Shown here piece after piece: positions 63,392 to 64,000 of a stretch of DNA of 64,000 nt. How positions within the stretch are numbered: the first letter of the stretch is position 1; the number at the start of each line of letters is the position of its first letter. A program made the position numbers and the translations under genes. Below the pieces are notes generated by a model, which was not told the origin of the DNA, ran no database searches, and saw nothing but the letters and a program-made list of their open reading frames with translations. This DNA is from Pseudoalteromonas rubra (lineage in GTDB: Bacteria > Pseudomonadota > Gammaproteobacteria > Enterobacterales > Alteromonadaceae), in the NCBI RefSeq assembly GCF_001482385.1, contig NZ_CP013611.1, positions 2,232,001 to 2,296,000 of the forward strand. Direction: 5' to 3'.

Positions 63392-64000
63392 TTAACCCAG
63401 TAACCGCTCGCACTGAGTCAAATTAGCTCGTCGCCTTTTGTGAAGATGCTCACAGTAATCTGTCATCGCTTGCTTTCGCCCCACTGCACCATGAAAGACC
63501 TTTGTAAACTGCGTAGTCAGTTTGAGCCAGTTGTCTGGCTCTATTTGCAATCGTGTCAGCAATGGTTGGCTATCGCTGATGTAACCTCGCTTATCTGCAC
63601 GCATGCATCGGCCTGTTAACTCAACCAGTTGAATATAATAAGTTAGCTCAAACGGTATTCCTTTGGGCCTGTGCTTTCTTGGGTTACCCGCAAAACGCAG
63701 TAAGCTTTTGGGTTGCTTACCTTGCTGTGCATGCTCAATACGCTTTTTAATGCTGGTGTAGTCTGACGTTTCCGGAGTCTCTGCCATTTTGGCTCTGACG
63801 GGGTTCAGGTCAACATAAGCCAGGCATGCTGCCAGTGCCGCTTCATCCAGTAAAGCCTGTGACTTAAATCGCCCTTCCCAAAATCGACCTGTACAACCAT
63901 CTTCTTTATTCGCCTTGCGAGCAATGTCTTCATTAAGCACCCGCATAAACCAGCTGATGCTCGCAAGCCGTAGTCTGAATTCAGCTATACCAGCTGCCAG
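63392..64000 (-). CDS. REP-associated tyrosine (Y1) transposase, C-terminal part
   Basis: The frame is open to the window edge, so the gene continues beyond it; the 184-residue frame from ATG 63946 is only its end. The visible part starts AAGIAEFRLRLASISWFMRV and contains the RAYT pattern GCTGRFWEGRFKSQALLDEA then CLAYVDLNPVRAKMAETPE. The HUH motif and catalytic Tyr would be near or beyond the edge. RAYTs are domesticated IS200/IS605-like enzymes that mobilise REP palindromes. The C-terminal 80 residues are longer than in many RAYTs. Confidence 0.85.
   Translation of the reverse strand: MAAGIAEFRLRLASISWFMRVLNEDIARKANKEDGCTGRFWEGRFKSQALLDEAALAACLAYVDLNPVRAKMAETPETSDYTSIKKRIEHAQQGKQPKSLLRFAGNPRKHRPKGIPFELTYYIQLVELTGRCMRADKRGYISDSQPLLTRLQIEPDNWLKLTTQFTKVFHGAVGRKQAMTDYCEHLHKRRRANLTQCERLLG

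Noticed and set aside
1..64000. CRISPR array, prophage or integron
   Set aside because: No regularly spaced repeats, cas, phage structural or integrase genes were seen; mobile DNA is limited to insertion sequences and the RAYT gene.

Overview
The window looks like chromosomal DNA of a marine gammaproteobacterium of the Alteromonadales, most likely Pseudoalteromonas. This rests on gene content, on the dcw-lpxC-secA-mutT order, and on a NagP-type sugar transporter next to a chitobiase. No database search was possible, so the genus is an inference.

Region 1 (1-29177) is a surface-polysaccharide locus, almost entirely on the minus strand. In transcription order it runs: a six-SLBB export protein, a Wzz-type chain-length protein, a phosphoglycosyl transferase, Wzx, a GT52 (sialyltransferase-like) enzyme, a Wzy/EpsG-like polymerase, a GT4 and a GT2. 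A gene-poor gap of about 0.9 kb follows. Next is a seven-gene nonulosonic (legionaminic-type) acid operon, legB-legC-legG-legI-legH-ptmE-legF. A mobile-element zone (3885-11186) comes next; it contains ugd and the wreck of a UDP-glucuronate 4-epimerase gene. The locus ends with wza-wzb-wzc, wzc running off the left edge. The genes would build an undecaprenyl-linked repeat unit containing an acidic nonulosonate, flip it (Wzx), polymerise it (Wzy/Wzz) and export it. Two different outer-membrane export modules are present.

The mobile zone holds an IS30 remnant, an IS3-family element with intact orfA and orfB (5549-6799) next to an IS256 5' fragment, a decayed second IS3 copy (8550-11042) split by a complete IS256-family element with a 9-bp target duplication, and an IS630 transposase tail.

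Region 2 (29244-38261) holds housekeeping and catabolic genes: a DUF481 outer-membrane protein, an MscS channel, tRNA-His, a NagP-type transporter and a GH20 chitobiase that share a palindromic operator, an M13 peptidase lipoprotein, and mutT.

Region 3 (38338-59682) is secA, the divergent dciA, lpxC and the full division/cell-wall cluster ftsZ-ftsA-ftsQ-ddl-murC-murG-ftsW-murD-mraY-murF-murE-ftsI-ftsL-rsmH-mraZ. The cluster is read leftward from a visible mraZ promoter that overlaps MraZ boxes. A second, inverted MraZ-like box pair lies about 110 bp away, facing a plus-strand GGDEF-EAL gene (60124-63126).

Region 4 (63127-64000) has a structured-looking noncoding stretch and a REP-associated (Y1) transposase gene cut by the window edge.
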